Positions 37,239 through 47,171 of a stretch of 64,000 bases of DNA are shown here, piece by piece (position 1 is the first letter of the stretch; every line of letters begins with the position of its first letter). This stretch comes from JAGTVG01 sp963699805 (GTDB lineage Bacteria; Bacteroidota; Bacteroidia; Cytophagales; Cyclobacteriaceae). A program made the position numbers and the translations under genes. Under the pieces are notes generated by a model. The model was given only the letters and a program-made list of their open reading frames with translations, was not told the DNA's origin and did no database searches. The stretch lies in assembly GCA_963699805.1 (NCBI GenBank), contig CAVOVH010000004.1, positions 682,001 to 746,000 of the forward strand. Reading direction: 5' to 3'.

Positions 37239-39686
37239 ATGATGAAACATTCTTCAACCTTAATATTTCCGTTCATTGGCCTTATCCTGTCTTTGTGTCA
37301 AATCTCATGTACCAATGAGAATAAAGATAGCGAATACGCCCAACTAGATGCACTTCTGAATTCCAGAAGAATACTACTTCCAAATGGCTGGTCGTTGACT
37401 GTCCCTGGAAAATCTATCCCACTCGGTGATTTCCCTATGAATTTAGTAACAGCAAATGATGGCAAGCAACTGGCAGTTACCAATAATGGTCAGAGTGAAC
37501 AATCTATCATGCTTATCGATCCTGAATCCTTTGAAATAAGCCAAAAGACAGTAATCCCTAAGTCATGGTTCGGCCTGGAATTCAGCGATGACCAATCCAG
37601 ACTATTTGCTTCCGGTGGGAATGATAACATGATCCGAATTTACGATACATCAGACAATGCATTAACGGAAGTGGATTCATTGGTTCTTGGAAAGGCGTGG
37701 CCTAAAAAAATCTCACCAGCCGGATTGACCCTGGATCACAGGAATGAAAATTTGTACGTTGTCACAAAGGATGACAGCGCCCTTTATAAGGTGAACCTGT
37801 TAAATCATGAAAGTGAAAGACTTTTTCTGGGCCACGAGGCCTTCACCTGCCTGTTTTCGAAGGATGGATCGGTATTGTACGTTTCCCTTTGGGGTGGTAG
37901 TGCCATTGCCATTATCGATCCTGAAAAACTTTCGATTTTGTATACCATTCATGTCGGAAGCCATCCAAACGACCTGTTGCTTTCTCATAACGGGAAATAC
38001 CTCTTTACTTCCTGTGCCAATGATAATTCTGTATATATTATCGATACGGAAACATTAACCGTTATTGAGAAATTACATACGGCATGTTTCCCTGATGCTC
38101 CTGCGGGAAGTACACCCAATGCACTGGCAATTTCTGAGGATAATTCCAGGCTCTATGTGGCCAATGCTGACAACAACAGCCTTGCCGTATTTGATATTTC
38201 TGATGTTGGAGAAAGCAGAAGTCTGGGATTTATTCCTACAGGATGGTACCCCACATCCGTCAAAGTGGTTAATCAGAAGATCTGGATAACCAATGGGAAA
38301 GGATCATCCTCTTTTGCAAATCCGAAAGGTCCCAATCCATACCTCCGTAGAACGGATACCACACAATATATTGGTGGTTTATTCAAGGGAAGCCTCACAA
38401 TGATAGACGAGCCAGATGAAAATGCAATGAAAGTGTACACCGAGGCAGTATATAAAAATACACCCTATTCCAAAAAACTGGAAATGCAGTATGTCGGGGA
38501 GGAAGGCAATCCCATTCCTCAGAAGGTGGGTGATCCCAGCCCGATCAAGTATGTGTTCTATATCGTCAAGGAAAACAGGACCTACGATCAGGTACTGGGT
38601 GATCTCCCAGAAGGCAACGGAGATCCGGTACTCTGCCTTTTCCCTGAAGTTGTTACGCCAAACCAGCATAAGCTGGTGCGTAATTTTGTGTTATTGGATA
38701 ATTTTTATGTGAATGCGGAAGTTAGTGCTGACGGACATAACTGGTCAATGGCCGCCTATGCAAACGATTTTATTGAAAAAACCTGGCCGACCAGTTATGG
38801 GGGCCGTGGTGGAACGTATGACTACGAAGGTTCCAGGGAAATTGCCTTCCCGTCGGAAGGATTCATTTGGGATTATTGTCAGCGGGCAGGCATCAGCTAC
38901 CGCAGCTACGGAGAATTCATCAGTAATGGCAATACCCGGGTGGAGAGTCTCAGGGAACATTTTGATACTGATTTCCCAAGCTACAACCTTTCCGTTCCAG
39001 ATATGAGACGGTTTACAAAATGGAAAGAAGATTTTGATTCACTACTTGCCATTGATGCCGTTCCACAGTTCAGTTCCATCCGGTTGCCCAATGATCATAC
39101 GGCAGGTGCACTGGTAGGAATGCCAACGCCCAGGGCCATGGTGGCTGAAAATGACCATGCGCTCGGAAAAATGATTGAGCACATAAGTAACAGCAGTATA
39201 TGGGAAGTTTCTGCTGTATTTGTACTGGAAGATGATGCGCAGAATGGTCCCGATCATGTGGATGCTCATCGATCCACCGCTTACATTGCCAGTCCATACG
39301 CCAAACGTAATGCACTGGTGAAAACAATGTATTCCACAACCTCTATGCTTCGTACCATCGAACTAATATTGGGACTGCCTCCGATGAGTCAATACGATGC
39401 GGCAAGTACACCCATGTGGGAGTGTTTTACCTCTTCTCCTGATCCTACACCTTTTGTAGCGCTTGATGCCTTGTATGATATACATGAAATGAATACGGAT
39501 GAGAACGTAATCTCCCGGCTCTCCGACAGCTTCAATCTGGAAGTGATGGATGCAGCCCCGGATCATTTATTTAGTCAGGTCATCTGGAAAGCTGTAAAAG
39601 GGTTGGACAGTGAAATGCCTGCTCCGGTGAGAGCCGCCTTTATATTGCAGCAACCTGAGGAGGAATTGGAGGAGAAGGATCTTTGA
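37239..39686 (+). CDS. YncE-like beta-propeller / alkaline phosphatase-superfamily lipoprotein
   Basis: 815 residues with a lipoprotein signal (SLCQISC). The first 370 residues form a YVTN-type beta-propeller: AISEDNSRLYVANADNNSLAVF, SILYTIHVGSHPNDLLLSHNG, TPNALAIS. The second half is a phosphoesterase domain of the alkaline phosphatase superfamily: YVFYIVKENRTYDQVLGDL, LLDNFYVNAEVSADGHNWSM, VFVLEDDAQNGPDHVDAHRS (metal-binding Asp and His). This combination is widespread in Bacteroidota and is described as bifunctional, but the substrate is unknown. An internal stretch with many charged residues joins the domains. It has its own divergent promoter. Confidence 0.9.
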   Translation: MMKHSSTLIFPFIGLILSLCQISCTNENKDSEYAQLDALLNSRRILLPNGWSLTVPGKSIPLGDFPMNLVTANDGKQLAVTNNGQSEQSIMLIDPESFEISQKTVIPKSWFGLEFSDDQSRLFASGGNDNMIRIYDTSDNALTEVDSLVLGKAWPKKISPAGLTLDHRNENLYVVTKDDSALYKVNLLNHESERLFLGHEAFTCLFSKDGSVLYVSLWGGSAIAIIDPEKLSILYTIHVGSHPNDLLLSHNGKYLFTSCANDNSVYIIDTETLTVIEKLHTACFPDAPAGSTPNALAISEDNSRLYVANADNNSLAVFDISDVGESRSLGFIPTGWYPTSVKVVNQKIWITNGKGSSSFANPKGPNPYLRRTDTTQYIGGLFKGSLTMIDEPDENAMKVYTEAVYKNTPYSKKLEMQYVGEEGNPIPQKVGDPSPIKYVFYIVKENRTYDQVLGDLPEGNGDPVLCLFPEVVTPNQHKLVRNFVLLDNFYVNAEVSADGHNWSMAAYANDFIEKTWPTSYGGRGGTYDYEGSREIAFPSEGFIWDYCQRAGISYRSYGEFISNGNTRVESLREHFDTDFPSYNLSVPDMRRFTKWKEDFDSLLAIDAVPQFSSIRLPNDHTAGALVGMPTPRAMVAENDHALGKMIEHISNSSIWEVSAVFVLEDDAQNGPDHVDAHRSTAYIASPYAKRNALVKTMYSTTSMLRTIELILGLPPMSQYDAASTPMWECFTSSPDPTPFVALDALYDIHEMNTDENVISRLSDSFNLEVMDAAPDHLFSQVIWKAVKGLDSEMPAPVRAAFILQQPEEELEEKDL

Positions 39687-39917
39687 TAAACTTTCTGAGA
39701 TAGAATTTTAAAACATGTTAAAATGGAATCAAATGTCAACCTGGCGTATGCATTCCCCGTAATTTAAAGGCCATTTTAGGGGGTGGAATGAAGTGGATCA
39801 TATAAAATTTATACTCCAATTAGATATATAGTTGGTTGGTTATGAAGTCCCTGGCACAGTTCTTTAATATTTTTGAAAATTTAACCTTCAAACAGAAAAT
39901 TATACATCAATCTCTAT

Positions 39918-39962
39918 TAAATTGAAATTGAATTTCTGTTTAAGAAATAGGGGTTTAATACA
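39918..39962 (+). repeat. IS3-like element right-end remnant
   Basis: These 45 bases match the reverse complement of 42818-42860 (shared TAAATTGAAATT, AATTTCTGT and ATAGGGG blocks) and more weakly 47263-47296. They look like a solo end of an insertion sequence. The surrounding 39687-40113 gap holds no other recognisable feature. Confidence 0.5.
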
Positions 39963-40113
39963 CGATCTGCAGGCTGTGGATTCTTAATACATTCAGTTAT
40001 TGATCACTTTCCCCAATTTTCATAATTAGTATTCAGATAGGTTTTGGTATGGCTTATTTTTCTTCCTATCTGTGTTTGCTTATAATCTATTATTATTCTT
40101 AACCTGCTAAGTT

Positions 40114-40290
40114 ATGCCAGACCAACTACGTCAATTAGCTGCCATGATGTTCACCGACATTTTTAGGTATACTGGTTTGATGGGTGAGGATGAGTTAAGA
40201 TTCTTTCACCTGCTCAAAAAAACGGCAGATACAAAAACCGATCATTCATATCGCAATGTTTCCGCCGGATTCCTGGTGGATGCCAGATAG
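40114..40290 (+). pseudogene. truncated class III adenylate/guanylate cyclase N-terminus
   Basis: A 58-codon frame from ATG 40114 begins PDQLRQLAAMMFTDIFRYTG and continues LMGEDELRFFHLLKKTADTK. This matches the start of class III nucleotide cyclases (QLAAIMFTDIVGYTALMGEDE), where the Asp in FTD binds metal. After about 40 residues the similarity stops and the frame ends inside the 3' end of the ABC permease gene. The remaining catalytic domain is absent, so it is a remnant. Confidence 0.65.
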
Positions 40291-42668
40291 GCTCTGAAAC
40301 TTGTGATGATAAGGGCAATGAGTAAGGTAATTATACCAGCAACCAGGAATAACAGCCCATTTATTTGAATATGTTGAGTAAAATTTTGCAGCCAGTTTGA
40401 TGTAAAGATATATGCGGCTGGCCATGCAATTAGATTAGAGATAAGGATCAGTTTTATGAAATCAATTGAAAGTTCCTTTATTATATTGCTTACGGAAGCG
40501 CCCATTACTTTCCGGATCCCAATTTCTTTCGTTCTCTTTTCAGCCATATAGGATGTCAATCCCACCAATCCAAGACAGGCAATGAACAAGGCAAGTATTG
40601 TCAACAATATCGAAAACTTACTGAATTGATCTTCATCCTTATAAAGACTGTTGAGCTCCTGATCATGAAAAGTATATTCAAATGGTCTGGATGGTGCGAT
40701 CTCATGCCATTTTTCCTCCATATAGGATAGTACATTTTTATAGTTGTCCGTATTGGTCCGCACTGCAATATAGGCTGTCAGCCCGCTGGCCCCACGCGGA
40801 TTCCTCATCATATCCAGGATGAAATTGTTGATCGGTTTGTGTAGGGAAAGAATATGAAAATCTTTAAATACGCCGATCACTCTTTCATCACCATCAGATC
40901 TGATTCTTTTGCCGATGGCGTTTTCATTGTTCCATCCCAGATTGGCCGCCATGGTTTCATTGATCATGATGGCATTGGCGGTGTCCGTAAGAATATCTTT
41001 CGAAAATGCCCGGCCTGCAACTACCTTAATATCAAATGTTTCAATAAAATCATGCCGAACCATAAACATCGGATACCAGTAACTCTGATCAGGGTTTAAT
41101 CCTTCAATAACCACCTGCCTGGTATTATGATTCACTCCGAGGATGTCTTCCATTCCTGTTACATAGAGGATATCCGGATGTTTTAGGAGTTCATTCTTGT
41201 ATGTTTCATAGTTCTGTGATATCTGATTGACTGTTGGTAACAGAATAATTTGGTCTTTGTTAAATCCTAAATCAGCATTCCGCATAAAACTCATTTGATT
41301 AAAAACGATGAAAGTACCTATAATCAAGGCAATGGAGATTGAGAATTGCAGTACCACTAAAACTTTGCGGGCAAAACCACTCCTGGTTCCTCCAGGTTGC
41401 ACGTCCTTAAGTGCCTGGAGAGGATTAAATGACGAGAGGTATAACGCGGGGTAAGATCCTGCCAGGAATCCTACAATAATCACCAGAAGTATTCCCAATG
41501 AAACAAATCGAGATTCAAAGATGAAAAGTCCTGATATATTTTTATTGGTGAAATGATTAAAGCTTCTCATTAATGATTCAACGATTAGGATTCCAATTAC
41601 CATGGCCAGAAAACTTTGTAAGATCGTTTCATGAATGAATTGCCATGTAATACGTGTCCTTGAACTACCAAATACTTTTTTAAGTCCGATCTCTTTTGCA
41701 CGATCGGATGAGTATGCGGTAGTCATATTCATAAAATTTATACAGGCCAGGATCAGAACTATGGCAGCAATAGATGATAAAATATAGATGTATTGAATAT
41801 TACTATTCGGATGCATCTCATAAACATGATGTGATTTTAAATGGATATCCGTTATTGGTTGCAGATAAAGTGTTACATCCTGTTCTGATAAATCAGGATA
41901 ATGATTCAGGTAAAAATCCGGAAAAATGGCTTCCAAATCGCTTTGGGTAGTTCCTTTGCTAAGTAGTACATAGGTCCAGCAAGGATTCCAAATCCATGTT
42001 TGAGGAAGCTGACCATTGCCGAAAAACTGACGCATTGTCGATAATGAGCCAAGCATATCTACCTTAAAATGTGACTGTGAGGGTATATCCTCGATCACAC
42101 CTGTTACTTCGAAATCAAGTTGGTTCGATTCTTCCAGTCTCAATAATTTTCCAAGTGCTGGCTCATCACCAAAATACTTACGGGCGGTAGATGCCGAGAT
42201 GACAATGGTATTTGGCCGATTCAGCGCGGTTTCAGGATTTCCATGAAGGAATTTGAATGAAAATACCTTAAATACAGTTGAGTCAACCAGGTAAAAGCCT
42301 GTCTCATTGAATTTGACCACATCCTCTTCCGTTTTCCGGTATTCAATAAATGTCTGACGGACAAAACCATTATAAAACCTTACCACGTGCTCCACCATAT
42401 CCGGATAATCGAACTGAAGCGTTGGGCCACAAGGGAAAGAGCAGGTAGCAGCATCTTCCTGTACATTATTTGAATTATAAAAACGGTTGACCCGATAGAT
42501 CCTGTCTGATTTTGTGTGGAATTTATCATACTTCAGTTCATCAACTATATATAGCATAATGAATATGAAGCAAGTCAGGCCTATCGCCAGTCCAACAATA
42601 TTAATAATCGTATACTTCAGATTCCTGGTGATATTCCTGAAAGCAATAAGAATGTTGAATTTGAGCAT
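40242..42668 (-). CDS. ABC transporter permease (MacB/FtsX-like)
   Basis: 808 residues with the duplicated layout of Bacteroidota MacB-type permeases. There is an N-terminal helix (NIVGLAIGLTCFIFIMLYIV), a periplasmic MacB_PCD domain (about 45-280), three helices (about 290-420, with an EIGLKKVFGSSRTRITWQF coupling segment), a second periplasmic domain and a C-terminal FtsX domain with KRTKEIGIRKVMGASVSN. These proteins export or mechanically transmit signals with an ATPase partner; the ATPase is not in the neighbourhood. Its 3' end overlaps the cyclase remnant on the other strand. Start chosen at MLKFNILIAFRNITRN, the family-typical N-terminus. Confidence 0.92.
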   Translation of the reverse strand: MLKFNILIAFRNITRNLKYTIINIVGLAIGLTCFIFIMLYIVDELKYDKFHTKSDRIYRVNRFYNSNNVQEDAATCSFPCGPTLQFDYPDMVEHVVRFYNGFVRQTFIEYRKTEEDVVKFNETGFYLVDSTVFKVFSFKFLHGNPETALNRPNTIVISASTARKYFGDEPALGKLLRLEESNQLDFEVTGVIEDIPSQSHFKVDMLGSLSTMRQFFGNGQLPQTWIWNPCWTYVLLSKGTTQSDLEAIFPDFYLNHYPDLSEQDVTLYLQPITDIHLKSHHVYEMHPNSNIQYIYILSSIAAIVLILACINFMNMTTAYSSDRAKEIGLKKVFGSSRTRITWQFIHETILQSFLAMVIGILIVESLMRSFNHFTNKNISGLFIFESRFVSLGILLVIIVGFLAGSYPALYLSSFNPLQALKDVQPGGTRSGFARKVLVVLQFSISIALIIGTFIVFNQMSFMRNADLGFNKDQIILLPTVNQISQNYETYKNELLKHPDILYVTGMEDILGVNHNTRQVVIEGLNPDQSYWYPMFMVRHDFIETFDIKVVAGRAFSKDILTDTANAIMINETMAANLGWNNENAIGKRIRSDGDERVIGVFKDFHILSLHKPINNFILDMMRNPRGASGLTAYIAVRTNTDNYKNVLSYMEEKWHEIAPSRPFEYTFHDQELNSLYKDEDQFSKFSILLTILALFIACLGLVGLTSYMAEKRTKEIGIRKVMGASVSNIIKELSIDFIKLILISNLIAWPAAYIFTSNWLQNFTQHIQINGLLFLVAGIITLLIALIITSFRAYLASTRNPAETLRYE

Positions 42669-42817
42669 GACCTAAAAATTTTGGTTGTTGTTATGGCAAT
42701 CACCGTATTGGCGGTTATATTCTATAATCAGAATAAAATTAACATAGCAAACAAAAAATTCCTTTACGTTATTATAAATTTAAAAAAAATAAAGCGAAAT
42801 AATTCAGGTTAAAGTTG

Positions 42818-43007
42818 GATCGACCCCCTATAAACTGGACAGAAATTGAATTTCAATTTAGTAATAAATTCTGATTTTCCGATTTCACAAAATTCGCATC
42901 TTCTGCTCTGAAGTGAAAGTACTTTTCTTTTTCATTCCCTAATTTAATTTTTGAGTTAAACATTTTCCTAATCTCTTTTAGTATTCTGTCCAATCATTTA
43001 AGGGGCT
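42818..43007 (-). mobile_element. internally deleted IS3-family element (MITE-like)
   Basis: About 190 bases bounded by similar inverted ends: CCCCTTAAATGATTGGACAG on the minus strand at about 43004-42985, and GACCCCCTATAAACTGGACA on the plus strand at 42822-42841. Between them, on the minus strand, a short frame reads MKKKSTFTSEQKMRIL and then stops, which is the typical start of an IS3 OrfA transposase. The rest of orfA and all of orfB are missing. No clear target duplication was seen. Confidence 0.6.
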
Positions 43008-43116
43008 AATACAGTTCCCAGAATATAAATTAGCTCTCAGTATATCTACTTCATCCAAAGTATATTGTATATTTAATCATAAACCATGCACCTAAAACAG
43101 GCGAATAAATAAACGA

Positions 43117-44148
43117 ATGAATATGAAAAGTATGAATGACAATAGAACCAACCTTTCCAGGCATCGCGGCCTTCTTGCAGTCATCATGATTACTGGTGTT
43201 CTTATCGCTTCCTGTACGTATATGCGGGGTGATTATGAAGGAAAACAAGAGAATGGAACCGTTCAAAAGAAAAATAAGGTCCTGAAGGTATTCATGCTCT
43301 GGGATATGGAGGGGGCCAGCGGATTATTCGAAAAGGAAAAGATATGGTACTGGGATCCGGGAGTACCAGAGCAGATGAAAAAAGAGGCTTGTGAAATGAT
43401 CACAGCTGATGTTAATTCAGCCGCACACGCGGCACTTGAAGCTGGGGTCGATTCACTCATCATATGCGACACACATCATGGGGGTAATAATATAATTCCC
43501 GAAAAGCTCATCTCTGATCCCCGCATCAAATTCCTTCCAAGGAGCGTCGGACTTGAGAATGGCAAATGGCGCTGGATGCCCGGCCTGAACGAAACCGTAA
43601 ACGGATTCATGGTCATGGGACATCATGCCAAACCAGGTACTGAAGGTGCTTTCCTTCACCATGCACAGAGTCTCGACTGGGAAGAGGTCAATATCAACGG
43701 GAAGAGTGTGGGTGAGATAGGGATAGAATCGTGTTATGCTGGAAACTGGAATATACCGGTCATCATGATGCAGGGTGATGAGGCCGGATGCAGGGAGGCT
43801 GAGCAGCTGCTTCCCGGAATTGTCACAGCCGCTGTGAAGTATGCTGTAAGTTACGATAAAGCAGAAGGTCCGGATCCGCAGGCAGCCCGCGACCTGACAG
43901 CCAGAAAAGTAAAGGAAGCGATTGATAAACTGAAGTCCGGAGGCATGTTTACCGTTTACAAACCCACACTTCCGATGACAATATCGGTCAGGCTTACGAC
44001 AACGGAAGCAGCGGAAAAACTTTCCAAGAGGTTTGGTGCCAGGCTGAAGGATCCTTTTACAGCGGAGGAAACCGTTGCCCGTCAGTGTGACGTGATGAAG
44101 CTGTTCACGGGTGCAGGACTCGATATGCCTGATCCTTCCAAAAGATAA
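43117..44148 (+). CDS. M55 family D-aminopeptidase (DppA-like), lipoprotein
   Basis: 343 residues with a hydrophobic N-terminus ending in lipobox LIASC (Cys33). The DppA fold begins KVFMLWDMEGASGL with the zinc-binding Asp63 and Glu65. Other family marks are LIICDTHHGGNN, VNGFMVMGHHAKPGTEGAF (zinc His), SVGEIGIESCYAGNW and VIMMQGDEAGCREAEQLLPG. M55 enzymes release D-amino acids such as D-Ala from short peptides, consistent with murein peptide use. It is followed after 30 bases by a glycosidase-like gene, so the two are probably co-transcribed. The start region is AT-rich, next to the IS3 remnant. Confidence 0.9.
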   Translation: MNMKSMNDNRTNLSRHRGLLAVIMITGVLIASCTYMRGDYEGKQENGTVQKKNKVLKVFMLWDMEGASGLFEKEKIWYWDPGVPEQMKKEACEMITADVNSAAHAALEAGVDSLIICDTHHGGNNIIPEKLISDPRIKFLPRSVGLENGKWRWMPGLNETVNGFMVMGHHAKPGTEGAFLHHAQSLDWEEVNINGKSVGEIGIESCYAGNWNIPVIMMQGDEAGCREAEQLLPGIVTAAVKYAVSYDKAEGPDPQAARDLTARKVKEAIDKLKSGGMFTVYKPTLPMTISVRLTTTEAAEKLSKRFGARLKDPFTAEETVARQCDVMKLFTGAGLDMPDPSKR

Positions 44149-44178
44149 TATCCGGATATAATTATTTGAAAACTCAAT

Positions 44179-45438
44179 ATGGACTCTATTGTGATGATAA
44201 ATCGATTTAAAAATGTCTCGCTGTGGTTCCTGATTGTATTCTCCACATTTATATCTGTGTGGACTGAACCTGCAGGAGCTCAGATTTTCCAGTACCAGGC
44301 CATGGCACTATGGGGCGGGAGCAAATCCAATTATTACGACCCGGGAGGCAACGGACTAAAGAATATAGACCTGATAGCAGCTTCCGGTGCAAATGCGGTG
44401 ACCCTTTGCATCAGTTCGAGGATCAATATAAAGAACAACGAATCCTCATTCACTTCTGCACTCGATGATACTTTGATCTATTCCAATTGCAGGAAAGCGG
44501 CTACCTATGCAAATAACAAAGGCCTCATGGTGATCCTGAAGCCTTTTATCATGGGTACAGAGGGAGTGCTTCAGAATAGTCAATATTGTCCTCCCGATGG
44601 GGACACATTTTTTGCCTCCGTCGCGCATGACCTGATGAACAATGTCAGGCTGGCACAGGAAACAGGTGCCGTGATGCTCATTATCGGTACAGAACTGGGA
44701 GGAAAGATCTCCTCCAATCACAGTGATTTTGGATATGACAACTGTACTGCCTGGTACAGGATTATAAAGGATATCAGGGCAGCTGCTCCAAGACTATTGA
44801 TTACCTATTCAGCAACAATGACCAATACCTGGAACAGCCTTGCATCAAACGAGGCGCCAAGAGTCTGTTTCTGGGATGAGCTTGATTACATGGGATTCAA
44901 TGCCTACCCGGATATGAACAATATCTCCCCGATGGCCAGTTCAGATGATTTCTACAATCGTCTGTTCGATAATGGCAATCCGGTTATGAAAGGAGGTGAT
45001 GACGGAACAGCCGATCCTGTATTTTCCCTTGTAAGTTATCGCAGTCAGTATGGCATCGAAAACCAGTCATGGGTAAGGTATATTGAATTTGTGGCAAACG
45101 GGATCCGCAAACTGACCAATAAACCCGATATGAAGGTTCTCATTCCAGAGATAGGAGTACAAAGCACGAACAATGTACTTGGTTACTGGGGAGCTTTTGC
45201 AGGGGAAGGTGTCAAAACCCTGAACTTTGAAGGGCAGGCGAACGGCTGGGATGCGGTAATGAAGGCACTTGCAACGGACAAGGCAATGCGATCCATGGTA
45301 GCAGGAATTTCGGTATGGGCAGTGGATGCCTGGCATGATCCTGCTGATACGACAAATGTTTCTTGGCAGAAAAGTTTCGATGTGATCGGAAAACCTGCAA
45401 ATGATGTCATAAAGAAATGGTTTTCAAAATCTCCATGA
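44179..45438 (+). CDS. secreted clan GH-A glycosidase-like protein (GH113-like)
   Basis: 419 residues with a signal peptide ending GAQ. The TIM-barrel pattern is that of clan GH-A enzymes: ANAVTLCISSRIN, GLMVILKPFIMGTEG, AVMLIIGTELGG (candidate acid/base Glu), LDYMGFNAYPD, KVLIPEIGVQS (candidate nucleophile Glu) and a late GISVWAVDAWHDP. The closest family by eye is GH113 (beta-mannanase type), but the match is distant, so the substrate is open. It lies between the M55 peptidase and the ADP-ribosylglycohydrolase-like gene on one strand. Confidence 0.75.
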   Translation: MDSIVMINRFKNVSLWFLIVFSTFISVWTEPAGAQIFQYQAMALWGGSKSNYYDPGGNGLKNIDLIAASGANAVTLCISSRINIKNNESSFTSALDDTLIYSNCRKAATYANNKGLMVILKPFIMGTEGVLQNSQYCPPDGDTFFASVAHDLMNNVRLAQETGAVMLIIGTELGGKISSNHSDFGYDNCTAWYRIIKDIRAAAPRLLITYSATMTNTWNSLASNEAPRVCFWDELDYMGFNAYPDMNNISPMASSDDFYNRLFDNGNPVMKGGDDGTADPVFSLVSYRSQYGIENQSWVRYIEFVANGIRKLTNKPDMKVLIPEIGVQSTNNVLGYWGAFAGEGVKTLNFEGQANGWDAVMKALATDKAMRSMVAGISVWAVDAWHDPADTTNVSWQKSFDVIGKPANDVIKKWFSKSP

Positions 45439-45585
45439 CAGTCGACGTTCCGGAATTATTACAGGTGATTCTGAATTTTTAAAATTGTTTATATCAACGG
45501 GATTCAGTAACATTTGAAAGGAAGGTCATAAAATGTTATCTTAATATCACACAGTGAATTTTTTAATCATCTTAAAAACTTTTGT

Positions 45586-46842
45586 ATGAACAAGAGAGAA
45601 TTTATTCGCAAGGCATCCATGCTGACGGCTTCAGCAGCTGTTATCCCTTCACTGGAAGCTAAGATTATCGAAAGACCGGCAGTAACTGATCATCGGAATA
45701 CCAGTGATTCAGTAATCTCAGATTTAAGAGAAAGTCCTTTACAGAATGCTGGTCAGGTAAAGTTGAAGGATAAGTTTTTCGGTTGCATAGCCGGATGCCA
45801 TATAGGTTCCGCAATGGGAGCACCGGTGGAAGGAAACTCATGGGAGAGCATTGAAAAAGAGTATGGTACACTCGATAAACTGCTGCCATACCACCATTAC
45901 GGAGCCAGCAACAACTGGATGCGTGAACCGGGAACCACCGAAGACGGCGTGGAACGTCAGAAACTGATGATCACGGCCATACTTGAAAAGAACGACAGGA
46001 TTAATGCAGAAGATCTTCGCAGGTCATGGGTGGACCATATGAATCCGAATGCTCCCGGGCTGGTCTCAGAACCTTTTGAAGGTGCATTGCTGTCGATGGC
46101 CAAGTCAAACATACCTGCCTCCGATATCGGAAAATACTGCGACTATTCCGGACTTGTTTCGCTATCGAGGTCATGTCATCCGATAGGTTTGATAAATGCG
46201 GGTGATATTGCCGGAGCCATCGATGATGTACGTGAGATAGGACAGCTTTACAACACAGCCAACAGCAGGGGAATATTATGGGCTGAAGTCGTGGTGATAG
46301 CAATAGCTGAGGCTACCAAACCCAATGCCACAGTCGAAAGCGTAATCGGAGCCATTCTGGATAACTGTGATAAAGTGGATACACGTTTCATGCGGCAGGC
46401 AGGGATCAGAAGGGAAATCGAAGATGCTCTTAAACTGACATCTTCATGCACAGATTTCCGGCAGATGCGTGAGAAATTTGATAAGATATACAACGGCACC
46501 GGGATCCCGTATGCCCAGAGCTATGCCAATGAGATCGTAACAAAAGCAGTATGTGTATTCCGTATGACCAAGGCCAATACATGGGAGGCCATGAAGGCCG
46601 GTGTAAATATGGGAAGAGATACCGATTGTCTCACGGCCGTCGCCGCAGGGATTTCAGGATCGTTGTCAGGTGGAAGTTCAATCCCGCTTGAAATAATAAA
46701 TCAATGCGATCATGCCACCTCTGTGAACCCGCATACAAACTCGAAAAGGACACTGGCTGAGACATCGGATGGTTTGTATGATGCTTTCCTATCGAGGATC
46801 AGAAGGTTGAGAACTTACGCTGAGAAAATGGAGGTTGCATGA
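45586..46842 (+). CDS. ADP-ribosylglycohydrolase family protein, exported
   Basis: 418 residues with an N-terminus (MNKREFIRKASMLTASAAVI) like a Tat or Sec signal. The domain starts with FFGCIAGCHIGSAMGAPVEG, with TEDGVERQKLMI at the first metal site. The late GVNMGRDTDCLTAVAAGISG is the family's GxDTDxxA-type metal-binding motif. Family members remove ADP-ribose from proteins or nucleotides. An exported member is less usual and might act on another glycoside; that is inference. It is 147 bases after the GH-A-like gene on the same strand and closes the cluster. Confidence 0.85.
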   Translation: MNKREFIRKASMLTASAAVIPSLEAKIIERPAVTDHRNTSDSVISDLRESPLQNAGQVKLKDKFFGCIAGCHIGSAMGAPVEGNSWESIEKEYGTLDKLLPYHHYGASNNWMREPGTTEDGVERQKLMITAILEKNDRINAEDLRRSWVDHMNPNAPGLVSEPFEGALLSMAKSNIPASDIGKYCDYSGLVSLSRSCHPIGLINAGDIAGAIDDVREIGQLYNTANSRGILWAEVVVIAIAEATKPNATVESVIGAILDNCDKVDTRFMRQAGIRREIEDALKLTSSCTDFRQMREKFDKIYNGTGIPYAQSYANEIVTKAVCVFRMTKANTWEAMKAGVNMGRDTDCLTAVAAGISGSLSGGSSIPLEIINQCDHATSVNPHTNSKRTLAETSDGLYDAFLSRIRRLRTYAEKMEVA

Positions 46843-46936
46843 ACCCGCGTTTCGGTTCTTCTGTCGCATCATGCAAAGGCTGGGGGTAAGTTCATGATGA
46901 ACAGATCATTGTAAACGATACACAACGTATAGATCG

Positions 46937-47035
46937 ATCTATAACGCAGTCAAAAGTCAAAACAAAAGACGTTGGCGATGCGGTAAAGGATTTACCATTA
47001 AGGAACCTGATATATATGCAATAGGAATTTGTTGA
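46937..47035 (+). pseudogene. possible zinc-ribbon transposase fragment
   Basis: A 33-codon frame contains NKRRWRCGKGFTIKEP, similar to the zinc-ribbon stretch of IS1-like transposases (RYRCKxCGKxFT) but with one cysteine missing. It is short and has no start or end; it may be chance. Confidence 0.3.
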
Positions 47036-47171
47036 TTACTCCCTGAATTCCCATGACTCAGTGGTTATTTAATAAAGGCATCAGATTTATAATTGAATGA
47101 ATTTGGTAGTCGGAAATCAATAATCGGTAACGGATAAGATTAATTTGTACCTTTTTGACACTCGTAGGGAT

